Positions 1 through 9,056 of a stretch of 64,000 nt of DNA are shown piece after piece; the stretch's first letter is position 1, and each line of letters begins with the position of its first letter. The notes under the pieces are model-generated. The model made no database searches, was not told where the DNA came from, and saw only the letters and a list, made by a program, of their open reading frames with translations. The stretch covers positions 45,559 to 109,558 of IMG/VR virus record IMGVR_UViG_3300050821_006280. One strand, 5' to 3'. The translations under genes and the position numbers were made by a program. The DNA comes from a virus.

Positions 1-1055
1 AACGAGGCGTCATCGGGATGGATGCCATGTTGCCCAAAATGCTCTCCACGCACGTAGGAGTGTAGTTGAGCTTGGACCTCGGGAGGGAAATTCGTCCCCC
101 ACTGCATCCCGTTCTTGTCATACGCCAGCTTTCCCCCTGGCAAGAAGTGAGAACGGACGCTCTCCTTGCCATGCATCTCTCTCCACGCACGCTGCGCATG
201 CGATTCGCCGCCGATATCGTTGTCGAAGAGAACTGGGTGCACCTTCCCATTCTGTCCGCGGGACAAACGAATATTCCCACCGTGACCATCTGTCTGACTG
301 TGAAGAACATGAGCGACGGCGCCGATCATTCGATGCTGATCATCAACCGCATCAATATCCCCCTGGCTCGAATGAGAGAGATTTTCGCCTGGAGAAAATT
401 CGACAACATGCGCCGGCTGGCCTGCATGCGACCTTGCCATCTTCAACTGCTTTTCAGGCGTATCACTCTCGTCGGGATATGGGTGGCGCTTCGTCAACTG
501 TCCGTGACCATGAAACGTACCGACGAAATTCGGCGTACCCATGTGATGAGCACCGACCGCAGATAGGAAGTCATAGAGATGGGCGTTCTTAGCCCCGATT
601 CTCTCGGGCTGATGAGTTGGATCAATCGTGGCCAACGGCTTCAAGATGGCCTGGTGACCGTTGCTCATTCGGGAATGAAAAACAGCATTCCGTGAGTCAC
701 CGAGATGTCGGACATTTTCAGCACTGGCTTGCTGATCGTTATATCGCTCCATGTGCTGCTGCTGGCGGATATGGCCATGCGGCAAATCTGGGCGCGTCTG
801 CTGTGCAAGCGTCGGCTGCCCCGTGTCATGAGCCATAAATGGCTGTCGGACAGGCTGAATAGGTGATGCCATAGGCTCAACAGCAGGCGCTCCTCCCGGA
901 ACTCCCGTCGCAATTGCCTTCTTCCTAGCCTTTGGAGCCGCGGCATTTGTTCTAAAATCCGCCATTGGCGGTGCTGGCGCCTTTGGCTCTTTCCTTGGCA
1001 TGTCCCGCAAATAGGAGAGATCTGGTGTTTCCTCGAACAATGCCGATACAGGCAT
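1..1055 (-). CDS. kinase-fold-like protein (HipA/PI-kinase style), C-terminus outside window
   Basis: The leftward frame is open from an ATG at 1055 to the window edge, giving 351 residues with the C-terminus missing. The first 110 residues are low-complexity and rich in Pro, Ala and Gln. A candidate N-lobe Lys lies in AILKP (about residue 138). QTDGHGGN (about 254-261) followed by LFDND (about 276-280) resembles the catalytic loop and metal-binding Asp of HipA or PI3/4-kinase-like folds. The neighbour at 1322-3001 has the same type of motif pair. The substrate is unknown and the kinase assignment is by motif only; it could be a non-enzymatic relative. Confidence 0.55.
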   Translation of the reverse strand, partial: MPVSALFEETPDLSYLRDMPRKEPKAPAPPMADFRTNAAAPKARKKAIATGVPGGAPAVEPMASPIQPVRQPFMAHDTGQPTLAQQTRPDLPHGHIRQQQHMERYNDQQASAENVRHLGDSRNAVFHSRMSNGHQAILKPLATIDPTHQPERIGAKNAHLYDFLSAVGAHHMGTPNFVGTFHGHGQLTKRHPYPDESDTPEKQLKMARSHAGQPAHVVEFSPGENLSHSSQGDIDAVDDQHRMIGAVAHVLHSQTDGHGGNIRLSRGQNGKVHPVLFDNDIGGESHAQRAWREMHGKESVRSHFLPGGKLAYDKNGMQWGTNFPPEVQAQLHSYVRGEHFGQHGIHPDDAS

Positions 1056-1065
1056 TAGCGGCAAC

Positions 1066-1338
1066 TTAGGCGCGCGCATACCCCATAACCTCGACGGACA
1101 CACCAGGGCAGCAAGCCAGTTTTTGGCGTAGTAGCTCTAGTGGGGAGACAAGCATCTCCCTGGCCTTAATCTCTAGATCTTCTTGCGAAGGTACCAGCAA
1201 CCCTTCCCAGACGCTGGATACAGCAATCTTGCCATCGAGCGTCTGCCAAGCATCGCAACCTTGATCCAGTATCATCTCGCCTCTGACGAGCTTCGCCCTG
1301 AATATACGAAGGCGTCTCGTATCACTGATCGCTGGCAT
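1066..1338 (-). CDS. hypothetical protein, 90 aa
   Basis: A small leftward gene between the two kinase-like genes; its start overlaps the end of the upstream gene by 17 bp, suggesting translational coupling. I chose the internal Met (MPAISDTRR) because the longer frame runs further into the neighbour. It is mixed alpha/beta with a Cys pair (ACC) near the C-terminus, and has no recognisable family. Confidence 0.6.
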   Translation of the reverse strand: MPAISDTRRLRIFRAKLVRGEMILDQGCDAWQTLDGKIAVSSVWEGLLVPSQEDLEIKAREMLVSPLELLRQKLACCPGVSVEVMGYARA

Positions 1339-3001
1339 CTTCTTCCTTGTCTTCCGCACGCATTTCAGCTGAGAAGTCGAACGTTCGGCCTACCACGTTC
1401 GACATCACCTCGTTCACATAGTCCTCAACTTCCATGAACTCAGCTTCAATCGGCGTTGGATCTATGCTTTCTGCCAGGGCGGTAAAGTAGTCGAGCACCA
1501 AGAATGGATTCCTCGCGAGCTGCTGGTGATGAGTCCACAGCATCCCGACACGAGCAAGCATGCCAGCAATGCTCAGCAATGGAATCTGATGTTCCATAAG
1601 CGACCGCACAAGCTCTGGCGATCGGTCATTACGGAGGTGACGGACAGCTGTTACAGCGATCTCCTCATAGTCACGAAGCTCTTGGTCACCACCACGAGTA
1701 GCAACCATCATCACCGGATCGCTCCATAAGAGCGGAAACGCATTGGCCTCCACTGGTGGATCAAGATAGGTCTGACCATACTTCGATCGCAGAAGCACAA
1801 GACCATGCGGATTGGGCAGCGACAGCTCGTTGTCTCTCAAGACAATGGCATGTCGATTATTGATCCCACCTCCCCACCCAATGCTGCCGAATGTTCGATC
1901 TCCAGTCCAAAGGATGAAATCGAATACAGCAGCCCGCAAAATCGCCATGCGTCGTTCTGTCGGCATCACTTCAAAAAGACGATTCAGAGCGTCGTTTTCT
2001 ACCCCTTCTGGCTCCTCGAATAATTCATGGAACCACTTTTCTCCATCTATGCCATGAATTCCATCTACATAGAACTGCACAGCGGCATAGCCCTGGAGAT
2101 GGCGGCGAATCTTGTCAGGCTGATCGCCAACCACACGAGAAATTGACTCCTCGAAGCGTTGCTTCCTCTCGATCAGCTCGTCAGACATAATGGCATCGAG
2201 ACCACCGAACTCATCATGACGGAGCACTGTCGGTGGCACGATATCGTCAAATCCAGATGCCTTGGCGATCTCATACGCTGCTGCGGCCCGACGAGCAAAA
2301 CCACCTTCTTTTTGCTCAGCGTCATACAGGTCACCCCAGACATCATAAAGGTACGGGTCGTTGAGACCTTCGATCTTCAGATATCCTTTATGGATGTACC
2401 CATCACCACCTTCGATCTTGACGAGCATACAACCCGTTGAGCTGCCAGCCACCCGGAACTGAGTCATCCTTCCCGTACGTAGCCGTCCAACTAATTCTGG
2501 CTCTGTAACGCCCCACAGCATCTGCTCGCCAGCAGTTACAGTGTTTGCAGGGACGTACATCGACAGCGGATTCGTTGCCCGCGCCGTCTTGTTATTTACA
2601 TCGTAGCGACGACGGACCTCCGGCGGGACTGGGTCTTCTGCGTCTTTGCCGTCACCAAGCTCCCAGGCTAGGTCCAAAACCTTCACGCTCACGCGAGATG
2701 GTAGAGGCGCTTGAATCTGCTCCTGAGGAGACTGCGCAGCTGCTTGGTCAGAGGCAATCTGATCTGCCGGCTGTGGTTCCTCGTCAGGAACCTGTGACTG
2801 TTGAGTTGCTGGCCCACTCGCCGCCGGAAGCTCATGTTCCTTCCGTTGAGCATAACGATCGCCGGGAGCAGCCTTCTTCACGTGGAATGACTGCTCATAC
2901 TCATACGTCTTGCCGTCAGGTCCCTTGCGCTTCAGCTTGCGAATGACACGGTGAAGCCCTGCGGCCAGATCCTCAGACACCACCTTCTCACTCTGGCTCA
3001 T
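1322..3001 (-). CDS. kinase-fold-like protein, 559 aa
   Basis: The start is the Met of MSQSEKVV at 3001; the longer frame would run deep into the upstream gene. About 110 residues of charged, Gln/Pro-rich sequence precede the folded part. CMLVKIEGGDGYIHKG (about residue 190) looks like a nucleotide-binding N-lobe. WTGDRTFGSIGW followed by IVLRDNELSLP (about 365-390) matches the order of catalytic loop and DN metal motif in HipA/PI4-kinase-like proteins. It forms a pair with the gene at 1-1055. In phages such proteins often lie near structural genes, which may begin left of the window. Activity is unproven. Confidence 0.55.
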   Translation of the reverse strand: MSQSEKVVSEDLAAGLHRVIRKLKRKGPDGKTYEYEQSFHVKKAAPGDRYAQRKEHELPAASGPATQQSQVPDEEPQPADQIASDQAAAQSPQEQIQAPLPSRVSVKVLDLAWELGDGKDAEDPVPPEVRRRYDVNNKTARATNPLSMYVPANTVTAGEQMLWGVTEPELVGRLRTGRMTQFRVAGSSTGCMLVKIEGGDGYIHKGYLKIEGLNDPYLYDVWGDLYDAEQKEGGFARRAAAAYEIAKASGFDDIVPPTVLRHDEFGGLDAIMSDELIERKQRFEESISRVVGDQPDKIRRHLQGYAAVQFYVDGIHGIDGEKWFHELFEEPEGVENDALNRLFEVMPTERRMAILRAAVFDFILWTGDRTFGSIGWGGGINNRHAIVLRDNELSLPNPHGLVLLRSKYGQTYLDPPVEANAFPLLWSDPVMMVATRGGDQELRDYEEIAVTAVRHLRNDRSPELVRSLMEHQIPLLSIAGMLARVGMLWTHHQQLARNPFLVLDYFTALAESIDPTPIEAEFMEVEDYVNEVMSNVVGRTFDFSAEMRAEDKEEDASDQ

Positions 3002-3458
3002 TTTCGCCTTCCAGAAGTTCCGTCCTGAACCAGCTTGCACGAGCCAATCGCTTCTCCAAGATTGCCAATGGAGAAAGATCCCTGGCCAGTGACGCATTCA
3101 AATATCGCTGCTTTGCTTGGGGCTCAAATAGCATCACAGCAACCATCCCAGAGCCCTGGATCTGGCCAGCGTCATCCTGCCATGCGTCACCAAGGGGTGC
3201 TTCACCGGGCTCGTAATCTGGCCGGAGAGCGTAGACCATCAGGTGTCGACTATCGCCTACTGCCTGATCTTCTGTTGGTCCCGAATATTCATCCGGCTCT
3301 TGTTCCTCATCGGGCACGCTTTGCGGCTCTTGAGGCTGTTCCGATTGGTCTTGATCCTCTGGAGGCAAATCCTCAGGACCAGGCTCTTGCGGCGTGTCTG
3401 CCATTGCAGGATCCTGAGCTTCCCCCGAAGAATCAGCCGGCGCATCCATGTTAGCCAT
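2988..3458 (-). CDS. acidic Pro/Glu/Gln-rich protein, 156 aa
   Basis: The N-terminal 70 residues are strongly acidic and rich in Pro, Glu and Gln, probably disordered. The C-terminal 80 residues (from about HLMVYALRPDYEP) look folded, with a hydrophobic strand GSGMVAVMLFEP. The gene overlaps the downstream kinase-like gene by 14 bp and directly follows the ParB-like gene. No family recognised; a scaffold or adaptor role is only a guess. Confidence 0.65.
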   Translation of the reverse strand: MANMDAPADSSGEAQDPAMADTPQEPGPEDLPPEDQDQSEQPQEPQSVPDEEQEPDEYSGPTEDQAVGDSRHLMVYALRPDYEPGEAPLGDAWQDDAGQIQGSGMVAVMLFEPQAKQRYLNASLARDLSPLAILEKRLARASWFRTELLEGENEPE

Positions 3459-4313
3459 TTACGCCCTCGCTGCGCCTGTCTTTCCGTTCGCCTTCTTCTC
3501 ATCGAACGAATCAGCTGCCTTCTGAATCGCTTCTCCAATCAATTCATTGATATCGACATTCGCCGTTCGGCACTTAGTCATGATCTTCTTCATTGCATCA
3601 TGAACTTTCTTGGACATGGCGATATAGGTGTGTTCCTTGCCGCCCCATGCAAAGACCATGAAGTTGAACCTGATTGAATCCCCATGCTCCTGGAAGAGGT
3701 GCTGAATGATACGCTCCAGGTCATTGATGGTACGGGCTTCCTTGGCTTGTGCCTCAAACTGCTGAGCCATCTCAGGGGGAAGCGTCGCCTTCATCTCTTT
3801 CGAGATTTGCTTGATGATCTTCTTCAGCGGCGCATCGCTGGTATATCCCATCATTCCAGCGACTTTATCCTTCCCGTACTTGTCCGCCATCTCTGTGTAG
3901 AGTTTGGCCATTTTTTCCGGGTTCATCTCGCCATGGATGATATTGAGACGCAGGTTCTGGAGTTTTTGATAGTCGAGATCCTTCCACTTCGCGTTCTTGG
4001 GGACATCGACTGGAATCTTTTTTAGACCCAGCTCCTTAGCAGCCTGCCAACGATGATGTCCGCCGATGATGATGTGATGTTCCCCATCCTCGTGAGGGAC
4101 AGCGATAACTGGATCGATGAAACCGCATTCTGCGATGTTATCTTTGAGCTTCGCATACTTATCTGGCTTCATTTCATTTGGGTTATATTCCGTAGGGATC
4201 AGCTCATCTGGAGAGAGAATGATCCTGTAAGTATCCAGAAGATCCTCTGCCTTGATCTCTGCTTCCCCGTTCTCGTCTCCCGCGGCGCGCTTTTGGTCAT
4301 CCTGCTTATTCAT
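3459..4313 (-). CDS. ParB/Srx-fold nuclease-like protein, 284 aa
   Basis: Residues 30-110 form a ParB/sulfiredoxin N-terminal domain. The start pattern is LSPDELIPTEYNPN, and the diagnostic loop IIIGGHHRWQAAKELG matches the G-x-x-R-x-x-A signature, here GGHHRWQAA. The C-terminal half is helical and may bind DNA or partners. Phage ParB-like proteins act as nucleases, CTP switches or adaptors beside methylases. No parA gene or parS cluster is visible, so chromosome-style partitioning is not supported. It abuts the neighbouring gene with no gap. Confidence 0.8.
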   Translation of the reverse strand: MNKQDDQKRAAGDENGEAEIKAEDLLDTYRIILSPDELIPTEYNPNEMKPDKYAKLKDNIAECGFIDPVIAVPHEDGEHHIIIGGHHRWQAAKELGLKKIPVDVPKNAKWKDLDYQKLQNLRLNIIHGEMNPEKMAKLYTEMADKYGKDKVAGMMGYTSDAPLKKIIKQISKEMKATLPPEMAQQFEAQAKEARTINDLERIIQHLFQEHGDSIRFNFMVFAWGGKEHTYIAMSKKVHDAMKKIMTKCRTANVDINELIGEAIQKAADSFDEKKANGKTGAARA

Positions 4314-4530
4314 CCAACACCTCGACGATCGATGTAAGACGATTCGCCGCTAGCATCAGCTCGCCGCGCAGCTGCATCTCGAAGACCTCCGCATCCAAGT
4401 CATTGGCCGGAAGATCTTCGCCGGGGATTCCCTCTTCAAGTCTCTCTTTCCATTTGGAAATGATGTCAAGGATCTGTGACATCTCTGATCGAAGGGTCTC
4501 CGCCCGCAGCTTCATCGCCATGACGGCCAT
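4306..4530 (-). CDS. small helical protein, 74 aa
   Basis: This protein is almost wholly alpha-helical, with heptad-like spacing and acidic surfaces (KLRAETLRSEMSQIL). It overlaps the start of the ParB-like gene by 8 bp, so the two are probably co-translated. It may be a coiled-coil partner. No family recognised; other Met codons at residues 4 and 6 could be the true start. Confidence 0.6.
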   Translation of the reverse strand: MAVMAMKLRAETLRSEMSQILDIISKWKERLEEGIPGEDLPANDLDAEVFEMQLRGELMLAANRLTSIVEVLDE

Positions 4531-4580
4531 CCTATCCCAAAATCTGATCGCTGTTGTCCAGTAAAGAGAAATCGTCGGTA

Positions 4581-5381
4581 TTACTTGGCGATTTCTCCCA
4601 CGCTAACAAACAAGATCGGTTCTTCGATGTGGATTTCTACGACTTCAGAAGTATCCGAAGATATCGTTCTCCAGATATCCTCGGTCAAAAGCACTGGTCG
4701 ATTTTTGGAAAATGCAGCAACGATCCAAGACCTGGTATGACGACGACGATCCCAACAGCGCTTGCACAGCCCATCTCCAGAATGCCGCTCGCGCTCGCCA
4801 GTGCCACTAGCACTGCACTGAATGCACCTGTCGATGTCGTATTGGCGAGACCACTTCCTCTTCTCGTTCTTTAGATACTCGATGATTTCATGAACCTGGT
4901 CATCGGTAATCATGTACTTCCGTAGGCCATAGCGTTTCCAGGTCTGACCTATCGCATCGCGCGCCCGACGAATCTGACGCCAGTCATAACCAGTTTCTCG
5001 CTCGATACGACCACGTGTAAATGTCCCCTGCGTCGGTGAGAACCCAAGTTCATAACAACGACGTTCGATTGCTACGCGGTTCCGCCGAGGAAGAAGATCC
5101 ATCAATTCAAAAATCGACAGATGCCCAACATTCTTGACAAGTACTAGATCTTCCTCTCGGCTCCACGGATAGGTTACACGCCCTGGCCTACAACCGGCGC
5201 GACGACCCTTTTCCTCTCTCAGCTTGAGAACACTTGCTTTGAACCGAACCACGGACACGGTCTTGTTCAACGCCTTGGCCACGTCGGCATCACGCATCGT
5301 GCCCCATAGCTCTCTAAGCTTGGTCAGCTCATCCTCCGTCCAGGTGCTGCGCCTACCAGAAGCCCGGAGTTTGAATCTCAT
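4581..5381 (-). CDS. Myb/SANT-like double HTH and zinc-ribbon DNA-binding protein, 266 aa
   Basis: I chose the Met of MRFKLRASG. Two consecutive SANT/Myb-like helical repeats are visible: WTEDELTKLRELW, then YPWSREEDLVLVKNV. A third helical segment follows, then a zinc site CIQC...CKRC near residue 200. Phage proteins of this make-up act as regulators or accompany homing endonucleases. No nuclease signature is seen here, so I favour a transcriptional regulator. It is followed upstream by a 117 bp gap to the next gene. Confidence 0.65.
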   Translation of the reverse strand: MRFKLRASGRRSTWTEDELTKLRELWGTMRDADVAKALNKTVSVVRFKASVLKLREEKGRRAGCRPGRVTYPWSREEDLVLVKNVGHLSIFELMDLLPRRNRVAIERRCYELGFSPTQGTFTRGRIERETGYDWRQIRRARDAIGQTWKRYGLRKYMITDDQVHEIIEYLKNEKRKWSRQYDIDRCIQCSASGTGERERHSGDGLCKRCWDRRRHTRSWIVAAFSKNRPVLLTEDIWRTISSDTSEVVEIHIEEPILFVSVGEIAK

Positions 5382-5498
5382 CTTGTCGCCGATCCTATAC
5401 CAGCATATCGGTGAGCGCAAATACTAGCGTATCGCCGTTAAACTACCACGGACGAACTTCTGATCGTTTTATCTGTAAAAGAGGAAGGGTTGTGGTGA

Positions 5499-6074
5499 TT
5501 AAGGAAGCTGATCTTGATACGAGTCGAGAAGATCTTTTGTTGATAATGGCTCGCCAGCCATGACCGCAAGACAAGCCTTCCATGCCCATTCAGCCTGAAA
5601 AGCTAGAGGCGCAAATTGGACATGCCAGAAATCGGCAACCTCCCTCTCCTGGTCCGTGGCGAATGCCAGGAGCGCTGCATCTTCCGTAGTCGGCCAGTGG
5701 TCGCCCATTATCTTCAGCGCCTCAAGTGCCATCAGATTGCACTGAGCAATGAATGGCGCCTTATTTGGCTTTGCCGTGATTTTCGGATCGCCTAGCTCAT
5801 AGGCTTCGATTCCGTTCAGGCAGCGTCCATCCTTCTGTTCTGAGAAGTAGACCTTCTTCCAGAATTGGATAGCTCGATCGACCTTATCCCACGGCGTCGG
5901 GACTCGTTGAGCGATGACCTTACGGGTCTCAGAGTCTTTTTGACGTTGGATGTTTTCGAGGATCTTGGCGACATCATCAGGCGTCTGTACGTCGACCTTG
6001 TATTGCGGCTTTAACTTCTCCAGTCGCTGAGCAATCTTCTCCTGGGTGAGCGAATCTGTTTCCTGATCCTTCAT
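5499..6074 (-). CDS. hypothetical protein, 191 aa
   Basis: A charged helical N-terminus (about 75 residues) precedes a more hydrophobic helical domain containing FIAQCNLMALEALKIMGDHW. No signal peptide or zinc motif. Its start overlaps the upstream gene by 4 bp, placing it in the same operon. Function unknown. Confidence 0.65.
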   Translation of the reverse strand: MKDQETDSLTQEKIAQRLEKLKPQYKVDVQTPDDVAKILENIQRQKDSETRKVIAQRVPTPWDKVDRAIQFWKKVYFSEQKDGRCLNGIEAYELGDPKITAKPNKAPFIAQCNLMALEALKIMGDHWPTTEDAALLAFATDQEREVADFWHVQFAPLAFQAEWAWKACLAVMAGEPLSTKDLLDSYQDQLP

Positions 6075-6565
6075 GACGTTCGTTTCTCCTCTTGCTCAGG
6101 CGCCTGCGATTCGCCATGAAGTGAGCACGGAGCAGCCGGCGCCACGCCGTCAAGGCCGTTTTGGATGTTCTCGAACTGCCCGCAGACGTAGTGATCGACC
6201 ATATCTGCAATCCGAAGCTTCTTTAGCGTGCGCCTGATCTCAGCGGTGCCAGGAATCTGCCGACTCTCAGCAATCTGCATCGCGACCCCGACTGATCGAA
6301 CAACCGGCCGACCCAGCTTGTCAGCTACCTGAGCAGCCTGATGAACTACATGGGCGACAGCTGGGAACCGAGAATCCATCCGGCCATGGTGAGTCTTCCT
6401 GCATTCTTGCGACTTCTGGCAGATATCGAGACAGACAGACCTATTATGGAGTGGCTTTTCGGTGAATTCACGGATGGCACGTCCATGCCCATAGCCAAAA
6501 TATCCGTTGCACTGCCAGCTCGGAATCTTATCCTTGATCCGATTCCGCTCCTTGCCGAAGCCCAT
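6071..6565 (-). CDS. Cys/His-containing hypothetical protein, 164 aa
   Basis: The N-terminal 60 residues hold scattered Cys and His (CNGYFGYGHG, CLDICQKSQECRKTHH) that could bind metal. A basic, helical middle follows, with a charged tail. It lies 3 bp downstream of the 395 aa gene and overlaps the next by 4 bp. No known family recognised. Confidence 0.6.
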   Translation of the reverse strand: MGFGKERNRIKDKIPSWQCNGYFGYGHGRAIREFTEKPLHNRSVCLDICQKSQECRKTHHGRMDSRFPAVAHVVHQAAQVADKLGRPVVRSVGVAMQIAESRQIPGTAEIRRTLKKLRIADMVDHYVCGQFENIQNGLDGVAPAAPCSLHGESQAPEQEEKRTS

Positions 6566-6568
6566 CGT

Positions 6569-7756
6569 CTACTCCTCGTCGTTGTCCTCTGGAGCCTCGA
6601 CAAACCCGGGATCTTCGACCAGCTCTACATCGCCGTGAGCTTCTAGGATCTCGTCCGCTTTAGCTTCCAGGACATTTTCCTTCTTCTTTCGCTTCTTGCC
6701 GCGGATCGGAGTGACATTGCTCGGTTCCTCAGCAATCTCACCGGCACCATTTTTCTCTGCCATCACTCGCTCCTGGACTAACTTCCAGAGCAGATCTCCG
6801 CCGTATACCGGCTTGCCAGCCTTGAGGTCTACCGCCACCAGCTTGAGACCCAGCAGCTTCTCCATCTTGTGGATGTACTGCTTGAGATCTGTTTCTGGCT
6901 TCTTACCAAACTCATTGTTCGACAAGAAATCAGTGCAGATCATCTCCAGATTGTGACCGATCTTGTCGGAGTGAGACATCCCTTTGGCGCGGTCGAGCGC
7001 TGCCTGAACCGTATCCCACTGGCCTTTGTAGAGACTCGTATGGAACTGGTGCATCTCCTCTGGCTTTGGCGGTGCATTGGGCTCGTCGTCATTGCCATCG
7101 CTCCCACCCGTGGCACTTCCGCCAGGGCGCGTCCCGCCCGCAAGAGCAAGGTCGGTATCACCCTCCATCTCATTGCGATCTGCTTTCGCAGCCTTGGCAA
7201 CCCTGATCGCCTTCTTCAGCTCGTCATGCGTCATCTCCTGGGCCTTCTCTAGCCACGACATAACATCGTCTTCGCCGACGAACCCAGAAAGGAGGTAACA
7301 CTTCGAGCGACCTAGAGCCTTGATCCGCTCTTTGACTTCCTTCGGCAAGTGCAACTTGATCTCGAACCAGTAGTAGGCATAGCGCATATTCTCTGCCGAA
7401 CGCTTCAGGATGCCGATCTCCTGTTCGCAATACTCGGCAAACGACTTGAATCCCCACTTGTCGAACAGCGCCTTCCTTGTCGCCCGCGCACCTTCGCCAT
7501 TCATGAGAGCACGATAGCCACCGGGCACGCCGTCAAACACATCGTAGAGACACTGGCCCAAATCCCAGTAGCTCTCCTCGATATCCTTGAACAGCTTCTT
7601 GGCCTTGGCCCTTAGCTCGTTCTCCGCTCGCTCTAGCTCCTCGACGGAGACTTCTCGCTTGGGAACAACGACGATCGAGCCATTCATAGCCTTCGGCTTG
7701 TTCTTGTCGTCATCGTCGCCAGTGAGAATTGCCAGACCCGTTGTGTCCGTGCTCAT
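6569..7756 (-). CDS. hypothetical phage protein, 395 aa
   Basis: A long helical protein: charged N-terminus, helical core about residues 45-200, an Asn/Gly/Pro linker (about 205-235), a second helical block and a lysine-rich segment (IRGKKRKKKEN, about 345-355) before an acidic tail. The layout resembles phage DNA-associated proteins but I cannot name a family. A promoter-like element with the TAGACAATC motif lies 48-53 bp upstream. Confidence 0.65.
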   Translation of the reverse strand: MSTDTTGLAILTGDDDDKNKPKAMNGSIVVVPKREVSVEELERAENELRAKAKKLFKDIEESYWDLGQCLYDVFDGVPGGYRALMNGEGARATRKALFDKWGFKSFAEYCEQEIGILKRSAENMRYAYYWFEIKLHLPKEVKERIKALGRSKCYLLSGFVGEDDVMSWLEKAQEMTHDELKKAIRVAKAAKADRNEMEGDTDLALAGGTRPGGSATGGSDGNDDEPNAPPKPEEMHQFHTSLYKGQWDTVQAALDRAKGMSHSDKIGHNLEMICTDFLSNNEFGKKPETDLKQYIHKMEKLLGLKLVAVDLKAGKPVYGGDLLWKLVQERVMAEKNGAGEIAEEPSNVTPIRGKKRKKKENVLEAKADEILEAHGDVELVEDPGFVEAPEDNDEE

Positions 7757-7780
7757 CGAATTGATCTCCTATTAGGAAGA

Positions 7781-7809
7781 AGCGTTGCTGGCTACCAGGC
7801 GATTGTCTA
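7781..7809 (-). promoter_or_regulatory. weak sigma70-like promoter
   Basis: On the minus strand TAGACA (7809-7804, within TAGACAATC) is followed after 17 bp by AACGCT (7786-7781). The -35 matches the recurrent motif of this module but the -10 is poor. It would drive the 395 aa gene. Confidence 0.35.
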
Positions 7810-8004
7810 CTTCTCTTCAGGCTTTTTTTCGATCGGAAGCAGACTGTCGCGTCGACCATGAACGATGAAGTCCGCCTGTTCGATGCTATGGCCCTGCGCC
7901 TTCAAAAGCTCGATAAACTTCTTAGTCGCGAGATCCGCATCGATATCCTCACGACTGTTGTGATGGCAGCCCTGTCCATTGATCAAAATTGTCCAGTTTC
8001 CCAT
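7807..8004 (-). CDS. small hypothetical protein, 65 aa
   Basis: Start taken at the Met of MGNWTILINGQGCHHN, because the longer frame would run through the small zinc-ribbon gene upstream. The N-terminus looks like a beta strand with a GCHHN cluster. The helix from ADLATKKFIELLKAQG resembles small phage proteins of unknown role. The tail is acidic/basic. Confidence 0.6.
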   Translation of the reverse strand: MGNWTILINGQGCHHNSREDIDADLATKKFIELLKAQGHSIEQADFIVHGRRDSLLPIEKKPEEK

Positions 8005-8011
8005 GTTCGGA

Positions 8012-8170
8012 TTACTCCTTGGCTGGAAGGACGAAGTCCTCAGGTTCGGAAAGCGGATTGCACTTGGTGCTGCCGCAGCCCGCACAGCGCTTCGGCGCAT
8101 TCATGTCCTCGGTCAGCATCTCCTGCTCTGATCCGCACTTTGTGCATTTACGTGTCCGCTGGTCCATCAT
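8012..8170 (-). CDS. zinc-ribbon miniprotein, 52 aa
   Basis: This frame runs from ATGATG at 8170 to TAA at 8014-8012. It has two Cys pairs (CTKCG and CAGCG) about 20 residues apart, a classic treble-clef or zinc-ribbon spacing. It overlaps the SSB gene by 23 bp, so it is probably co-translated. Likely binds zinc and nucleic acid or protein; specific role unknown. Confidence 0.6.
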   Translation of the reverse strand: MMDQRTRKCTKCGSEQEMLTEDMNAPKRCAGCGSTKCNPLSEPEDFVLPAKE

Positions 8171-8483
8171 TTGCCTCCTTTGAATCTGAGGATAGGGTCG
8201 GAAAAAAGAGAATATCTCTTGCCCGAACCTCGGTCAGCTCGCCATGTTTCCCCTGCCTGTTCATCAACTCGCCGATGATCGATACGTAGAGACCCTTGGA
8301 GACATTTTGCTGACACTTCTGCGCAAGCGCTCCATAGACATTGATGCGGACCCACGTTGTACCTCGCCCCAGCTCCTCAGCAGCAAGAGAGAACGAACAC
8401 GCAGGGTTATTGTCTCGCGTCTGACCAGCAACGATCGGCCCACCAACATTCCCGCTTACGAGGACGATATTGTGTCCTCTCAC
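8148..8483 (-). CDS. ssb: single-stranded DNA-binding protein, OB-fold, 111 aa
   Basis: The strand pattern NIVLVSGNVGGPI, then CSFSLAAEE, then TWVRINVYGALAQKCQQNVSKGLYVSIIGEL matches the OB-fold core of bacterial SSB. It is short and has no DDxPF tail, unlike the protein at 15891-16691. It lies between a RuvC-like resolvase and a zinc ribbon, which fits replication or recombination. Confidence 0.8.
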   Translation of the reverse strand: MRGHNIVLVSGNVGGPIVAGQTRDNNPACSFSLAAEELGRGTTWVRINVYGALAQKCQQNVSKGLYVSIIGELMNRQGKHGELTEVRARDILFFPTLSSDSKEANDGPADT

Positions 8484-9055
8484 GATCCACCTGCTAGCTG
8501 ATCCCAGCCGAAACGAGCACAGACATACGCATCCATTTCATCCTGGCTTTGAAAGGTAAGGCCTTGATCCTTTAACCTCATCCCGATCACATCTTTCACG
8601 GTAGCCGGTCGCATCTTTCCATTCTTCCCGGCAATCTTCCCGTAATCCCTCTTCTTCTTCGCTTTGCCCTTCGCGTCCAACACCTGATCGACCTTGAACG
8701 AGATCGAACCTACCACATGACTTCGCAGTTTTGTGGCCTGCTCAACCGACGGGACGATGCCACATGCCAGATATAGCTGCATCCTTACGCAGTAATGGAG
8801 GCCTCCTATCCTTGCCATTTGCCATACTTGGTTCATGGCTGGCGCCTCGATTACAACTAGATTTGGTGGATGATCTTTTACAACGCGAATGATCCTTGAG
8901 CAGATCGAGACAAGCCGATCTAGCTCCGCCTTCTCTCCCTTGACCTGCACTTGTTCAACGAGGAAGGTGTTGACCACCGGCGAAGCATTACTATCACCTT
9001 GAAGAATACAGATCCCGGTCGAAAGCAGACTGAGATCAATACCAATGACAATCAT
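8480..9055 (-). CDS. ruvC: RuvC-like Holliday junction resolvase, 191 aa
   Basis: RNase H-fold motifs are in order: IGIDLSLLSTG (first catalytic Asp near residue 6), LVVIEAPAMNQ (Glu near 72), a basic region with KAKKKRDYGK, and DEMDAYVCARFGWD with the C-terminal Asp cluster. It resolves four-way junctions during recombination-dependent replication or packaging. It overlaps SSB by 4 bp. Confidence 0.85.
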   Translation of the reverse strand: MIVIGIDLSLLSTGICILQGDSNASPVVNTFLVEQVQVKGEKAELDRLVSICSRIIRVVKDHPPNLVVIEAPAMNQVWQMARIGGLHYCVRMQLYLACGIVPSVEQATKLRSHVVGSISFKVDQVLDAKGKAKKKRDYGKIAGKNGKMRPATVKDVIGMRLKDQGLTFQSQDEMDAYVCARFGWDQLAGGS

Positions 9056-9056
9056 T

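Noticed and set aside
66-946. Rightward and leftward ORFs of 70-170 codons near the left edge
   Set aside because: They lie inside the continuous leftward frame 1055-1, which encodes a coherent kinase-like protein.
3459-4313. A partitioning system from the ParB-like gene
   Set aside because: No ParA ATPase or parS-like repeats are visible, and phage ParB-like proteins usually have other roles.
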